Source: Cytophaga hutchinsonii ATCC 33406 (GTDB lineage Bacteria > Bacteroidota > Bacteroidia > Cytophagales > Cytophagaceae). From it: DNA of 64,000 nucleotides. The stretch lies in the NCBI RefSeq assembly GCF_000014145.1, contig NC_008255.1, positions 1,117,501-1,181,500 on the forward strand, written 5' to 3'. Under the pieces are notes generated by a model that saw only the letters and a program-made list of their open reading frames with translations, did no database searches and was not told the origin of the DNA. The translations under genes were made by a program, and so were the position numbers. Position 1 is the first letter of the stretch; each line of letters begins with the position of its first letter. This document shows positions 1 through 8,652 of the stretch, piece by piece.

Positions 1-261
1 TTCCATCTGATCTAAAAAATCATTTTCATGGATGTTGTTATAACTGCGGTCAAGCCAGTAGATGGAATCTCCGCGCACTTTTTTATCCGGTACAATATTG
101 CCGGAATTTCCTGTTCCGGCTGCATGCATCAGATTATCTGCGTGTATCTTTAATAAATGATTTCTAAGATGCAGGGATAATGTATTGCTTAAAAAATCTT
201 CGGCAATACCAACTCTTGTTTCAATATAGCTATTGATTAACGTTTCAAACGACGATTCCAT
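1..261 (-). CDS. 2OG-Fe(II) oxygenase-like protein (N-terminal part)
   Basis: An 87-codon open frame begins with ATG at the complement of 259-261 and runs off the left edge of the window, so only the N-terminal part is visible. It contains the stretch VRGDSIYWLDR (about residues 62-72) preceded by LHLRNHLL (30-37), a pattern I associate with the Bacteroidota 2OG-Fe(II) oxygenase (prolyl-4-hydroxylase-like) family. The iron-binding HxD...H motif would lie in the missing part, so the catalytic assignment is inference from the N-terminus only. No signal peptide is visible, so it is probably cytoplasmic. It is transcribed away from the next gene on the same strand with a gap of about 200 bases. 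Confidence 0.55.
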   Translation of the reverse strand, partial: MESSFETLINSYIETRVGIAEDFLSNTLSLHLRNHLLKIHADNLMHAAGTGNSGNIVPDKKVRGDSIYWLDRSYNNIHENDFLDQME

Positions 262-470
262 CCGGTTTTAAAGATAAGGGTTAAACACATATGCCTGATA
301 AATCATATGGTATATGCGTGTATTGCCCAAATCTGTTTAGTAACCTTGGGGAGAATAACAATCGGTTGGGTGCTCAGATAACTAAAGGTATGTTATTATT
401 TCTGATATGTCGCTATGCAGTATATTAAGTGGTGCATAGCGACATGTGATTGGTATCATGTGTTTTTATT

Positions 471-1013
471 TTAATATCCATCGAAGTATTTGTCACACAA
501 ATCTGTTTTTGTAATGTATACACCTTTCCATTTGCCATTGATCTCAAGCAAGCTTAGCTCGACATAATAGTAAGAATCCTTGTATTTAAACTTGATTTCG
601 ATGCCTAAAGCGGGTATGGCTAATTTTTTGTTTGTAAGTGTGTAATAGCTGTCGATATAGGTTACATCTTCTTTTTTTATACCATTTGCAGTTAAGAAGG
701 AAAGCCATTTGGAATTGAAATCGTCAGGAAGCGCTGTATTGGCTTTATGCATGAATGATGTAAATTCTTCCACAAATTCTTCTTTTGTCTCCGGAGCGAT
801 CAGCGAGTCGGCCTGTATTTTTTTCTTATACCATTCCAGATCCGGCACATCAATATCATACGTTGATGCAAATGCTGCTGAACTGGATGTTGTCAGCGAT
901 TTAAACACAGTCCGTGCAATTTCACCTGGTGATGGCGCGACCGGTATTTTAGTTGTGAAGGCGCTTGCACAAAAAAAGCAAACAGCTAAAAGGCAGGTAA
1001 GTGTTTTATTCAT
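471..1013 (-). CDS. Exported hypothetical protein
   Basis: A 180-residue protein with a clear signal peptide: MNK, then a hydrophobic core rich in L, A, V, C and F up to about residue 19 with an AFT-type cleavage region. I do not recognise the mature domain. It has a helical acidic/aromatic first half (about 30-100) and a likely beta-rich second half with repeated Tyr and Lys (about 115-175), somewhat like small periplasmic NTF2/cystatin-fold proteins, but this is only impression. It stands alone: 209 bases separate it from the gene on its left and a hairpin terminator lies on its right. Function unknown. Confidence 0.75.
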   Translation of the reverse strand: MNKTLTCLLAVCFFCASAFTTKIPVAPSPGEIARTVFKSLTTSSSAAFASTYDIDVPDLEWYKKKIQADSLIAPETKEEFVEEFTSFMHKANTALPDDFNSKWLSFLTANGIKKEDVTYIDSYYTLTNKKLAIPALGIEIKFKYKDSYYYVELSLLEINGKWKGVYITKTDLCDKYFDGY

Positions 1014-1075
1014 GGCATAAGTGTTTAGCGTTTATCTAAAATAAACATTATCCATTGAAAATCATATAAAACAGC

Positions 1076-1098
1076 AGAAGCCACATTGTGTGGCTTCT
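1076..1098 (-). terminator. Hairpin terminator after the suf/brx operon
   Basis: A 10-bp perfect stem (AGAAGCCACA pairing with TGTGGCTTCT) with a 3-base loop lies 29 bases past the end of the bacilliredoxin gene. On the minus strand it is followed by a T-rich stretch. It would end transcripts of the iron-sulfur operon. Confidence 0.6.
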
Positions 1099-1126
1099 AA
1101 AAGTATAATTAAATACGGGCTGAATA

Positions 1127-1534
1127 CTATAATTCGTCGTAAACCATTTTAAGGTGTGTTGCGATCATATCTGCAGAGCGACCTTCAATGTGGTGGCGTT
1201 CTACAAAATGTACCAGATTGCCATCTTTAAATACGGCAATAGCAGGAGAAGATGGAGGGTAAGGCAACGTATATTCACGTGCTTTGTTTACAGCTTCTTT
1301 ATCTACGCCAGCAAATACAGTTCCCAGATGTGCGGGTAATTTAGAATGTTCAAGTGATTTGCGAACACCTGGTCTTGCAGTACCTGCAGCGCAACCACAT
1401 ACAGAGTTAATTACAATCATAGATGTGCCTGGCTTTTTCATAAAAGCTTCAACAGCTTCGGGAGTTGTTAATTCAGTGAAACCTGCATTGGCAAGTTCTG
1501 CTTTCATTGGGGCTACTAATTGTTCCGGATACAT
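1127..1534 (-). CDS. Bacilliredoxin (BrxA/BrxB, YphP/YqiW family)
   Basis: A 135-residue thioredoxin-fold protein with the CGC motif at residues 46-48 followed by AAGTARPG, the hallmark of the YphP/YqiW (DUF1094) family. Characterised members in Bacillus remove bacillithiol from oxidised proteins; whether this organism makes bacillithiol cannot be told here. Length is close to the family norm. It is the last gene on the minus strand of the suf cluster, 156 bases after the DUF59 gene, with a repeat of the GCTTTAGGC type between them. The context suggests a role in thiol redox control near iron-sulfur assembly, but this is inference. Confidence 0.88.
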   Translation of the reverse strand: MYPEQLVAPMKAELANAGFTELTTPEAVEAFMKKPGTSMIVINSVCGCAAGTARPGVRKSLEHSKLPAHLGTVFAGVDKEAVNKAREYTLPYPPSSPAIAVFKDGNLVHFVERHHIEGRSADMIATHLKMVYDEL

Positions 1535-1690
1535 ATGTTTAACGATTAATGCAGAAGGCTTAAGGCCTAATGCTTTTCCTTTCGATTATTTATTTATCTT
1601 ACTTTAATTAAGTTTTATTAATGAGTAGAGATGAGATATGAATTAAGAAACGATAAGCCTTCAGCTTTTAGCTTTAGGCGTTCCGCCTTT

Positions 1691-2017
1691 CTACATAAAT
1701 CCTAACTCCAGCTTCGCTGCATCGCTCATCATTTCCTGGCTCCAGGTCGGATCAAACGTGATTTCTACAGTAACTTCGTTGACACCTTCAATTGCTTTGA
1801 TCTTGTTTTCAACTTCAGCCGGCATCGATTGTGCTGCCGGGCAGTTCGGTGAAGTCAAGGTCATCTGTACAAATATATTGTTGACAGGGAATACGCTTAC
1901 TTCGTATATTAAACCCAGTTCAAATATATTTACAGGGATCTCCGGATCATAAACTGTTTGAATTGCTTCTAACGCTTTATTCTTTAATTCTGCCTGATCT
2001 ATTTCTACTTCACTCAT
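1691..2017 (-). CDS. DUF59/MIP18 family iron-sulfur maturation protein (SufT-like)
   Basis: A 108-residue protein with the DUF59 signature YDPEIPVN (residues 23-30), the helix NIFELGLIY and a conserved Cys (C59) in TSPNCPAAQ. Family members (SufT, PaaD, MIP18) help deliver or mature Fe-S clusters. It starts 5 bases after sufE, so it is almost certainly co-transcribed with it. Bacteroidota suf operons often carry such a gene, and the short single-domain form here is usual. Confidence 0.9.
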   Translation of the reverse strand: MSEVEIDQAELKNKALEAIQTVYDPEIPVNIFELGLIYEVSVFPVNNIFVQMTLTSPNCPAAQSMPAEVENKIKAIEGVNEVTVEITFDPTWSQEMMSDAAKLELGFM

Positions 2018-2022
2018 AGTTA

Positions 2023-2448
2023 TTATACCGTTTTGCTTTGGTAAGCGATTGCATGCATTTTCATTTGTTTTACCATTGAGGCTAATCCGTTTGAGCGTGT
2101 CATAGACAAGTGCTGCTCCATGCCGATTTTATGTATAAAATACATATCACTTTTAGCAATATCTTCAGCAGGTTGTCCGCTTAATACTTTTAATAGGAGT
2201 GCAACCAAACCTTTTACAATGATAGCATCACTTTCGCCTTCGTAGTTAACTTTGCCATCTTTATAATTGCTCGTCATCCAAACCAACGACTGGCAACCTT
2301 TAATGATATTTTCCTCAACTTTATATTTCGGATCAATGCCCGGGAGTTTTTTCCCAAGGTCAATGATGTATGCGTATTTTTCATCCCACTCATCAAACAA
2401 ACCAAAGTCTTCAATGATCTGATCCTGAATTTCGTTAATTGTTGCCAT
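2023..2448 (-). CDS. sufE: SufE cysteine desulfuration protein
   Basis: A 141-residue SufE. It accepts persulfide sulfur from SufS and passes it to the SufBCD scaffold in the cytoplasm. The acceptor Cys is C52 in the family motif IIKGCQSLVW, and the C-terminal half carries the expected MKMHA stretch. It lies 3 bases after sufS and 5 bases before the DUF59 gene, so translation is probably coupled. Length is normal for the family. Confidence 0.95.
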   Translation of the reverse strand: MATINEIQDQIIEDFGLFDEWDEKYAYIIDLGKKLPGIDPKYKVEENIIKGCQSLVWMTSNYKDGKVNYEGESDAIIVKGLVALLLKVLSGQPAEDIAKSDMYFIHKIGMEQHLSMTRSNGLASMVKQMKMHAIAYQSKTV

Positions 2449-2451
2449 GTA

Positions 2452-3711
2452 TTATCTGAATAATTTTATTGCCTTGTAAATGGCAGCAATGAATTGGTCG
2501 ATTTCTTCCTTTGTATTATAAAATGCAAAAGAGGCGCGAGAAGTTCCCGTAACGCCCAATCTTCCCATTAACGGTTGTGTACAATGGTGACCGGTACGGA
2601 TCGCAACACCTTCTTGATCTAATATAATTCCTAAATCCTGGTGGTGTATGTCTGAAAATACAAACGACTGCACACTCACTTTATCTTTTGCTGTTCCGAT
2701 CAAACGGATACCTTCGATATCCTTCAATTTTGAGACTGCATAATCAAGCAGTTCATGTTCGTATGAACGAATAGCAGCCTTGCCAATAGAATTTATGTAA
2801 TCAATAGCAGCTTTCAAAGCTATCACATCCGCGATGTTTGGCGTACCTGCTTCAAACTTATAGGGAAGCTCATTGTAGGTGCAGCTCTCATACGTTACTT
2901 CGCTGATCATTTCGCCGCCGCCCTGATATGGAGGCATAGCTTCAAGGATCGCACGTTTACCATATAAGATACCTACACCGGTAGGTCCGTATAATTTATG
3001 CGCAGAGAATGCATAGAAATCTGCATCCAGATCCTGTACGTCAATATCTAAGTGAGAAACCGCCTGAGCACCGTCAATCAAGGTAATCGCGCCAACAGCA
3101 TGTGCTTTAGCAATCAGTTCTTTTATAGGATTGATGCTTCCAAGCGTATTGGAAACATGTGTACAGGCAAGCATTTTGGTTTTGGATGTAATGATTGTAT
3201 CGAATGCTTCGACAAGCAATTCACCTGCATCATTCATCGGTAATATTTTAACAACCGCTTTGGTGCGTTGTGCAAGCATGTGCCAGGGTACCATGTTTGA
3301 ATGGTGTTCCATTGCTGAAACAACAATCTCGTCACCGGCTTTAAGATTAGCCAATCCCCAGGTTGAAGCAACCAGGTTGATTCCTTCGGTTGTGCCGCGC
3401 GTGAAAATTACTTCTTCACGTTCCTTGGCATTGATGGATGTTTTTACTGCATCACGAGACGCTTCAAAAGCAGCAGTAGCACGTTCGGCAAGGGTATGAA
3501 TACCACGGTGAATATTCGCGTTGTCGTTTAAATAATACGCCGTAAGTGCTTCGACAACTTGTATGGGTTTTTGTGTAGTAGCAGCATTGTCAAAATACAC
3601 CAAAGGCTTACCATTCACCTCTTGATGTAAGATCGGGAAGTCTTCCCGGATACGGTCGATGTTTAATGTTCCATCGGCGGTTATAAGGTCGGTATTGATG
3701 GTGTCAATCAT
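2452..3711 (-). CDS. sufS: SufS group II cysteine desulfurase
   Basis: A 419-residue class V PLP enzyme that takes sulfur from cysteine for Fe-S assembly. Visible landmarks are the PLP lysine K239 in FSAHKLYGPTG, the substrate-pocket motif THVSNTLGS (about 184-192), and the catalytic Cys C377 in RTGHHCTQPLMGRLG, which marks the SufS type. It follows sufD after 159 bases of palindromic repeats (TCCGCCGCGGCGGA and ACTTAGTACTAAGT) and runs directly into sufE. Complete and normal in length. Confidence 0.96.
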   Translation of the reverse strand: MIDTINTDLITADGTLNIDRIREDFPILHQEVNGKPLVYFDNAATTQKPIQVVEALTAYYLNDNANIHRGIHTLAERATAAFEASRDAVKTSINAKEREEVIFTRGTTEGINLVASTWGLANLKAGDEIVVSAMEHHSNMVPWHMLAQRTKAVVKILPMNDAGELLVEAFDTIITSKTKMLACTHVSNTLGSINPIKELIAKAHAVGAITLIDGAQAVSHLDIDVQDLDADFYAFSAHKLYGPTGVGILYGKRAILEAMPPYQGGGEMISEVTYESCTYNELPYKFEAGTPNIADVIALKAAIDYINSIGKAAIRSYEHELLDYAVSKLKDIEGIRLIGTAKDKVSVQSFVFSDIHHQDLGIILDQEGVAIRTGHHCTQPLMGRLGVTGTSRASFAFYNTKEEIDQFIAAIYKAIKLFR

Positions 3712-3741
3712 TGGAGTACGGCGTATGTAGTACAGAGTCGG

Positions 3742-3769
3742 TCCGCCGCGGCGGAACTTAGTACTAAGT
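3742..3769. repeat. Two adjacent 14-bp palindromes between sufD and sufS
   Basis: TCCGCCGCGGCGGA (3742-3755) is immediately followed by ACTTAGTACTAAGT (3756-3769). Both are perfect palindromes. A variant of the second word recurs at 3853-3870. Related copies lie in other intergenic regions of this window (28611, 38897, 49227 for the first; 7701, 33098, 33197 for the second). In the suf transcript they could form hairpins between sufD and sufS. Confidence 0.75.
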
Positions 3770-3870
3770 AAATAATAAGCACAGTTGCTTACCTTAACAT
3801 TTATAAATAAAATAAAGATCCCGTTTGAAACAGAATCTTTATAAGAACATTTTGTACTATGTACTCAGTA

Positions 3871-5148
3871 CTATTTTAATCTTTCTTCAATTTCTTGCTC
3901 TAAGTACCCACGAAGTTCGTCGTGTTTTACTTTATCTAATACATCAAATGCAATGGCATGTACAAGCATTTTTTTTGCTTTATCTTCACCTACGCCACGT
4001 GCACGTAGGTAGAACATGGCTTCCGGATCTAATTGGCCGGTTGTTGCACCGTGCGAACATTTAACATCGTCTGCAAAGATTTCTAATTGCGGCTTTGTAT
4101 GTACAGAAGCTTCTTTAGAAAGTAATATGTTTTTATTCGATTGGAATGCATTTGTTTTCTGAGCGTCTTTACGCACCCAGATCTTACCATTGAATACACC
4201 CGTAGATTTTCCGTCCAGAATGCCTTTGTACAGCTCATTGCTGTAGCAATGCGGCATCGCATGGTCTACAAGCGTGTGGTTGTCTACATGCTGTGCACCT
4301 TTTTCAAGGTATAAGCCATTTAAATACGCTTCGCAGTATTCAGCACCCAATGTGATATTTAAGTTATTTCGAACCAAACCTCCATTTAATGTAATGGTGG
4401 TTGTATACGAATTACTTTTTCCTTCATGTACAATTTGTGAATTGTGAATGAAGTTGCTGTTATCAATATCGTTTTGAATTTTGTATTGTTCCAGGTATGC
4501 TTCTTTTTTCAGGATTGCATGCGTAAACGCATTCGTGAAAGCAGTATTTTTACCTAAGCTGCGGTTCAGTTCAACAACCGTTGCGGATGCCGCTTCTTCT
4601 ACAACAATTAAAACACTTGGCTGCGCAAATACATTTGCTGAACGAACGTCTGATAAATAAAAGCAGACAATTGGTTTTGTAATGTGTTGTTTTGCTTTTA
4701 CGTGAATCAATGTTCCGTCAGTAGCAAAGGCAACATTCAATGCAACCATACTGTCATTGTATGGAAGGTTTTTTCCGAAATAGTTTTTTACTACTTCCTG
4801 ATTGCTTGTTTGGAAAGGCTCAATTGTTACACCTGAAGCATCTATCGAAGATAGAGCAGGAGAGAAGATGCCATTTACGAAAATTACTTTGTAGCAGTCA
4901 ATCGGTAATGCTGTTAGCGCTTTGATGTCGTCTGCAGAAAATGTTGCTGCAGATTCAATTGCATACGTTTTGGCAATGGTGTTTTTTAAATTCGTGTATT
5001 TCCATTCCTCGTGCTTTGTAGTCGGGAAGCCCAATTCCTGGAAAGCACTGATTGCTTCTTTACGCGTATCAACTAATAGAGATGATGACGGCGTTTTTTC
5101 AAGCGTATTAAAATGCTGTATCAGCGATTCTTTTAATTCTGTAGTCAT
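3871..5148 (-). CDS. sufD: SufD, Fe-S scaffold complex subunit
   Basis: A 425-residue SufD with the typical beta-helix core ending in the motif CSHGATTGQLDPEAMFYLRARG near residues 363-384. It partners with SufB and SufC in the SufBC2D scaffold that builds clusters in the cytoplasm. It starts 15 bases after sufC. Length is typical. The match is unambiguous from the C-terminal motif and its place in the operon. Confidence 0.95.
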   Translation of the reverse strand: MTTELKESLIQHFNTLEKTPSSSLLVDTRKEAISAFQELGFPTTKHEEWKYTNLKNTIAKTYAIESAATFSADDIKALTALPIDCYKVIFVNGIFSPALSSIDASGVTIEPFQTSNQEVVKNYFGKNLPYNDSMVALNVAFATDGTLIHVKAKQHITKPIVCFYLSDVRSANVFAQPSVLIVVEEAASATVVELNRSLGKNTAFTNAFTHAILKKEAYLEQYKIQNDIDNSNFIHNSQIVHEGKSNSYTTTITLNGGLVRNNLNITLGAEYCEAYLNGLYLEKGAQHVDNHTLVDHAMPHCYSNELYKGILDGKSTGVFNGKIWVRKDAQKTNAFQSNKNILLSKEASVHTKPQLEIFADDVKCSHGATTGQLDPEAMFYLRARGVGEDKAKKMLVHAIAFDVLDKVKHDELRGYLEQEIEERLK

Positions 5149-5163
5149 TGTGTAAATGCGGTA

Positions 5164-5925
5164 TTAAACCGTTTGTGCATCTGCTTCAGCTTTGATCCAG
5201 TCGTAGCCTTTTTCTTCTAATTCCAATGCTAATTCCTTCGTGCCGGATTTAACAATACGTCCTTTGTATAATACGTGAACAAAATCAGGCACGATGTAGT
5301 CAAGTAAACGCTGATAGTGCGTTACAACGATTGTTGCATTGTTTGGAGTTTTTAATTTGTTAACGCCATTTGCAACAATACGTAAGGCATCAATATCCAA
5401 ACCCGAATCGGTTTCATCCAGTATCGCTAAAGATGGTTCAAGCATAGCCATCTGGAAGATCTCGTTACGTTTCTTTTCACCGCCTGAGAACCCTTCGTTC
5501 AAGGCACGTTTTAATAACGATTCATCGATTTCAACCAGTTTCATTTTTTCTTTCATCAGTTTCAAGAAAGAAACAGCATCCATTGTTTCCTGACCACGGT
5601 ACTCACGAATTTCGTTTACCGCCGTTTTCATGAAATTGATAGTGCTTACACCTGGAATCTCAATCGGGTATTGAAAAGCAAGAAACACACCTTCACGTGC
5701 ACGATCTTCAGGAGATAAATCCAATAGATCTTTGCCGTTTAGTGTAACGCTTCCGCTTGTAACTTCATAATCTGAACGGCCTGCTAAAACAGAAGCAAGC
5801 GTACTTTTACCGGAACCGTTTGGTCCCATTATAGCATGCACTTCACCCGCTTTCACTTCAAGGTTGATACCACGAAGGATTTCTTTTTCTTCAATGCGGG
5901 CGTGTAGATTTTTAATTGATAACAT
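5164..5925 (-). CDS. sufC: SufC, Fe-S assembly ATPase
   Basis: A 253-residue ABC-type ATPase of the SufC family. Walker A is GPNGSGKST (34-42), the signature is FSGGEKKRNE and Walker B is LAILDETDSGLD, the last with the SufC-typical DETDSGLD. It supplies ATP-driven movement to the SufB-SufD scaffold and is cytoplasmic, not a transporter. It lies between sufB (166-base gap containing GGCTTAAAGCC repeats) and sufD (15-base gap). Confidence 0.96.
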   Translation of the reverse strand: MLSIKNLHARIEEKEILRGINLEVKAGEVHAIMGPNGSGKSTLASVLAGRSDYEVTSGSVTLNGKDLLDLSPEDRAREGVFLAFQYPIEIPGVSTINFMKTAVNEIREYRGQETMDAVSFLKLMKEKMKLVEIDESLLKRALNEGFSGGEKKRNEIFQMAMLEPSLAILDETDSGLDIDALRIVANGVNKLKTPNNATIVVTHYQRLLDYIVPDFVHVLYKGRIVKSGTKELALELEEKGYDWIKAEADAQTV

Positions 5926-5935
5926 ATTTTTTTTG

Positions 5936-6094
5936 CTGAAGGCAAAAGGCTTAAAGCCTAAGGCTGTTCATTATTTTATTGTATGATTGAATTCTTAAGT
6001 TCTGCTATTAAATAATGGATGTAAATTAATAGCTAATGTTTGATTGCGAAACGAAAAAGCTTTAGGCTTTAAGCGTTTCGCCTTCGGCGTTTAT
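5936..6094. repeat. GCTTTAGGC/GCCTAAAGC word repeats between sufB and sufC
   Basis: The gap between sufB and sufC has repeat words at both ends: AAAGGCTTAAAGCC near 5946-5959 and GCTTTAGGCTTTAAGC near 6059-6074. The same words occur at 1550-1572, 1654-1690 and 37141-37270. They form inverted repeats that could fold in the transcript. No gene is visible between them. Confidence 0.6.
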
Positions 6095-7536
6095 CCTACA
6101 CTTCCTTCCAATGAGATCGCAAGAAGCTTTTGTGCTTCAACCGCAAACTCCATTGGTAACTGGTTTAATACTTCTTTGCAATATCCATTAACAATCAAGG
6201 CTACTGCTTTTTCTGTATCAATACCGCGTTGGTTGCAATAGAATATCTGGTCTTCCCCGATCTTCGAAGTAGTTGCTTCATGTTCAACGGTAGACGTATT
6301 GTTTTCAACTTCAATATAAGGGAAGGTGTGCGCACCGCACTGATCGCCCATCAACAGGGAATCACACTGCGAGTAGTTACGCGCGCCTTCTGCACGTTTC
6401 ATAACTTTTACTAATCCCCGGTAACTATTATGGCTATGGCCGGCAGAAATACCTTTCGATACAATTCGGCTCTTGGTGTTTTTGCCAATGTGAATCATTT
6501 TTGTTCCTGTATCTGCCTGCTGGTAATTATTTGTAACTGCAACAGAATAGAATTCACCGATAGAATGATCACCTTTAAGAATACAGCTTGGATATTTCCA
6601 GGTAACAGCAGAACCTGTTTCTACCTGTGTCCATGAAATCTTAGCGTAGTCGCCTGCGCAGATACCACGTTTTGTTACAAAGTTATAAATACCCCCTTTG
6701 CCGTTTTTATCACCCGGATACCAGTTCTGAACAGTAGAGTATTTGATCTCTGCTTTTTCCATGGCAACAAGTTCTACAACGGCAGCGTGCAATTGATTTT
6801 CATCACGCACGGGTGCTGTACACCCTTCCAGGTAACTCACATAAGCACCTTCGTCTGCAATAAGCAACGTGCGCTCAAACTGACCTGTATTGGCAGCGTT
6901 GATACGGAAGTAGGTAGATAGTTCCATCGGACTGCGAACACCTTTCGGAATGTAGCAGAACGAACCATCACTGAATACAGCAGAGTTTAACGCAGCATAG
7001 TAGTTGTCCGTTACCGGAACAACGCTGCCTAAATATTTACGAACCAATTCAGGGTGTTCCTGAACCGCTTCACTCATAGAGCAGAAAATAATTCCAAGCT
7101 CCGACAATTTTCCTTTGAAAGTAGTTGTGATCGATACACTGTCAATAACAGCATCAACCGCAACGCCTGTCATACGTTTTTGTTCATCCAACGAAATACC
7201 AAGCTTCTCGAACGTTGCACGTAGTTCCGGATCAATTTCATCCAGACTGTTCAATGTAACTTTAGGCTTTGGTGCAGAATAATAAATGATGTCCTGAAAA
7301 TCTATTTTAGGATATTTTACATTCGGCCATGTGGGCTCTTCCATTTTTAACCATTTACGAAAAGCATCCAACCGCCACTCAAGTAACCACTCAGGTTCAT
7401 TTTTCTTCGCGGATATGTAACGTACTGTATCTTCATTTAAACCTTTTGGTAAAGAATCGTTATCAATGTCTGTAACAAATCCCCATTTGTATTCCGATGA
7501 AGTTATTTCTTCCAGTATTTTATTACTATCGCTCAT
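6091..7536 (-). CDS. sufB: SufB, Fe-S scaffold complex subunit
   Basis: A 481-residue SufB, the scaffold subunit on which nascent clusters form. Landmarks are KTYIP-region equivalents [11 protein letters not shown], the central YLEGCTAP stretch, and the C-terminal [17 protein letters not shown]. It is the first gene of the operon sufB-sufC-sufD-sufS-sufE-DUF59-brx. An isolated -7-like element (TACTTTTG, complement of 7575-7582) lies about 40 bases upstream and may be part of the operon promoter, though no well-spaced -33 element is seen. Length is typical. Confidence 0.96.
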   Translation of the reverse strand: MSDSNKILEEITSSEYKWGFVTDIDNDSLPKGLNEDTVRYISAKKNEPEWLLEWRLDAFRKWLKMEEPTWPNVKYPKIDFQDIIYYSAPKPKVTLNSLDEIDPELRATFEKLGISLDEQKRMTGVAVDAVIDSVSITTTFKGKLSELGIIFCSMSEAVQEHPELVRKYLGSVVPVTDNYYAALNSAVFSDGSFCYIPKGVRSPMELSTYFRINAANTGQFERTLLIADEGAYVSYLEGCTAPVRDENQLHAAVVELVAMEKAEIKYSTVQNWYPGDKNGKGGIYNFVTKRGICAGDYAKISWTQVETGSAVTWKYPSCILKGDHSIGEFYSVAVTNNYQQADTGTKMIHIGKNTKSRIVSKGISAGHSHNSYRGLVKVMKRAEGARNYSQCDSLLMGDQCGAHTFPYIEVENNTSTVEHEATTSKIGEDQIFYCNQRGIDTEKAVALIVNGYCKEVLNQLPMEFAVEAQKLLAISLEGSVG

Positions 7537-7700
7537 GTGTTTCTTTATTAGTTTAGACTAATTCCAACATATTACAAAAGTAGAACAAATTTGGTAACAA
7601 TGAGTTCTTTTAGGTACAATATTTATTGAAATTTAGAGGGATTAGGTACATCTTTAACCTCGTTTGCTGGTTTTTCAGACTGTTTAACTTATCGAAAAAA

Positions 7701-7718
7701 GTACTAAGTACTTAGTAC
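7701..7718. repeat. 18-bp perfect palindrome of the AGTACT family
   Basis: GTACTAAGTACTTAGTAC is its own reverse complement. It lies between the sufB upstream region and the Lrp-type gene, and matches words at 3756, 33098 and 33197. Role unknown; it could be a hairpin or a protein-binding site. Confidence 0.65.
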
Positions 7719-7779
7719 TAAGTGCCAAGACGACAAATATTTAACAGGATATTTAACCTGTCAAACCTGATGATTGCCG

Positions 7780-8247
7780 TTAATGCTCTAATACAAGTGT
7801 TCTATTAATCGACTCTTCCAGTGAGATGCTGGTTTCAGTACGCTGAATCCCATACACTTTTTGGATTTTATCGTGTAAGACTTCCCGCAAATGCTGTGTA
7901 TCTCGACAGATTATTTTCACGAACATGCTATAGTTCCCGGTTGTGTAATGCACATTTACTACTTCGGGTATTTTACGCAGGTCATCTACTGCTTTATCAT
8001 AGAATTCACTCTTATCCAGGTAAATGCCAAGAAATGCCGTGATGTCATACCCCAGCCGTGTATAATTGATTTCCAGATGAGAGCCTTTAACAATACCCAG
8101 ATCTTCCATCTTTTTCATCCGGACGTGTATGGTTCCTCCGGATACACCAATCTTTTTTGCGATTTCTGTGTAGGGAAGGGAAGCGTCTTCAATCAATTCA
8201 GTCAGAATTTTTAAATCAACACTATCAATTTCGGAATGAAGGGCCAT
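7780..8247 (-). CDS. Lrp/AsnC family transcriptional regulator
   Basis: A 155-residue Lrp/AsnC protein. The N-terminal winged helix-turn-helix spans about 8-58 (DLKILTELIEDASLPYTEIA then VSGGTIHVRMKKME), followed by the RAM ligand-binding/oligomerisation domain (about 70-145) with VNVHYTTGNYSMFVK. Such proteins sense amino acids and act as octamers on DNA. The ligand cannot be read from the sequence. It stands alone between the suf operon and the tRNA-like RNA gene and is transcribed leftwards. Confidence 0.92.
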   Translation of the reverse strand: MALHSEIDSVDLKILTELIEDASLPYTEIAKKIGVSGGTIHVRMKKMEDLGIVKGSHLEINYTRLGYDITAFLGIYLDKSEFYDKAVDDLRKIPEVVNVHYTTGNYSMFVKIICRDTQHLREVLHDKIQKVYGIQRTETSISLEESINRTLVLEH

Positions 8248-8332
8248 ATTTTCAGATGTAAATTATTAAAATAGTAATTTTATATCTAATTTATTGATAA
8301 AATGGCAAATATTAAAATATTTACTGATAATA

Positions 8333-8364
8333 TTTGCAATAAAAGAAGCAATCTATTACTTTTG
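8333..8364 (+). promoter_or_regulatory. Bacteroidota-type promoter for the tRNA-like RNA
   Basis: TTTG at 8333-8336, 20 bases, then TACTTTTG at 8357-8364, an exact match to the TAnnTTTG -7 consensus of Bacteroidota. Transcription would begin near 8371, about 20 bases before the predicted acceptor stem of the tRNA-like RNA. No other gene starts downstream on this strand. Confidence 0.7.
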
Positions 8365-8390
8365 TATTGTTGTCAGTCGGACAATTATAC

Positions 8391-8545
8391 TGTAGGGTGT
8401 TGAAATTGGCAGACATGCCCTCCTGTCTCGGGGGTGGAGAGTTCAAAATAAACGTAGTGTAAAGCACCAAAGCTAGGGTTGACCACTTATTGTTATGCAT
8501 TATGGCTAATTGCTCCGTGGGTTGGTTCGAATCCCCCTCCTACAG
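8391..8545 (+). ncRNA. tRNA-like RNA with an oversized variable region
   Basis: The ends pair as a 7-bp acceptor stem (TGTAGGG 8391-8397 with TCCTACA 8538-8544). T8 and G9 follow, then a D-arm that resembles tRNA-Leu (TTGAAATTGGCAGACAT, with GG at 8408-8409). A 5-bp stem CCCTC/GGGGG encloses a 7-base loop, CTGTCTC (8423-8429). A T-loop TTCGAAT sits at 8526-8532. Between the anticodon-like stem and the T arm there are about 85 bases instead of 4-20, closed by GGAG/CTCC (8436-8439/8512-8515). The formal anticodon would be GTC (Asp), which does not fit the Leu-like D-arm; position 37 is a pyrimidine; the T-stem has two mismatches; and CCA is not encoded. It has its own promoter and a strong terminator, so it is likely a real transcript, but not an ordinary tRNA. 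Confidence 0.55.
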
Positions 8546-8555
8546 CTATTAAGTA

Positions 8556-8592
8556 AAAAGGCCTTGTATCGAAAGATACAAGGCCTTTTTTG
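8556..8592 (+). terminator. Strong intrinsic terminator of the tRNA-like RNA
   Basis: A perfect 15-bp stem (AAAAGGCCTTGTATC with its complement), a GAAA tetraloop and a run of T. It begins 11 bases after the acceptor stem of the tRNA-like RNA and ends its transcript. The symmetric A/T tracts could also end the minus-strand... converging region, though no minus-strand gene ends here. Confidence 0.9.
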
Positions 8593-8652
8593 TTGTCAAT
8601 GCGTGTGTCGGTTATAGAATTTTTGATTCTATCATTGTTTTTTATGTTCCTT

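Noticed and set aside
3131-3499. A 122-codon plus-strand open frame inside sufS
   Set aside because: It is the shadow of sufS on the other strand and shows no family features.
8391-8545. tRNA with a group I intron
   Set aside because: Group I introns in tRNA are about 200 bases or more and sit in the anticodon loop. Here the extra 85 bases are in the variable region and the anticodon loop is not interrupted.
8391-8545. tmRNA
   Set aside because: The RNA is too short (155 nt), lacks a tag reading frame followed by a stop, and has no typical tmRNA acceptor or pseudoknots.
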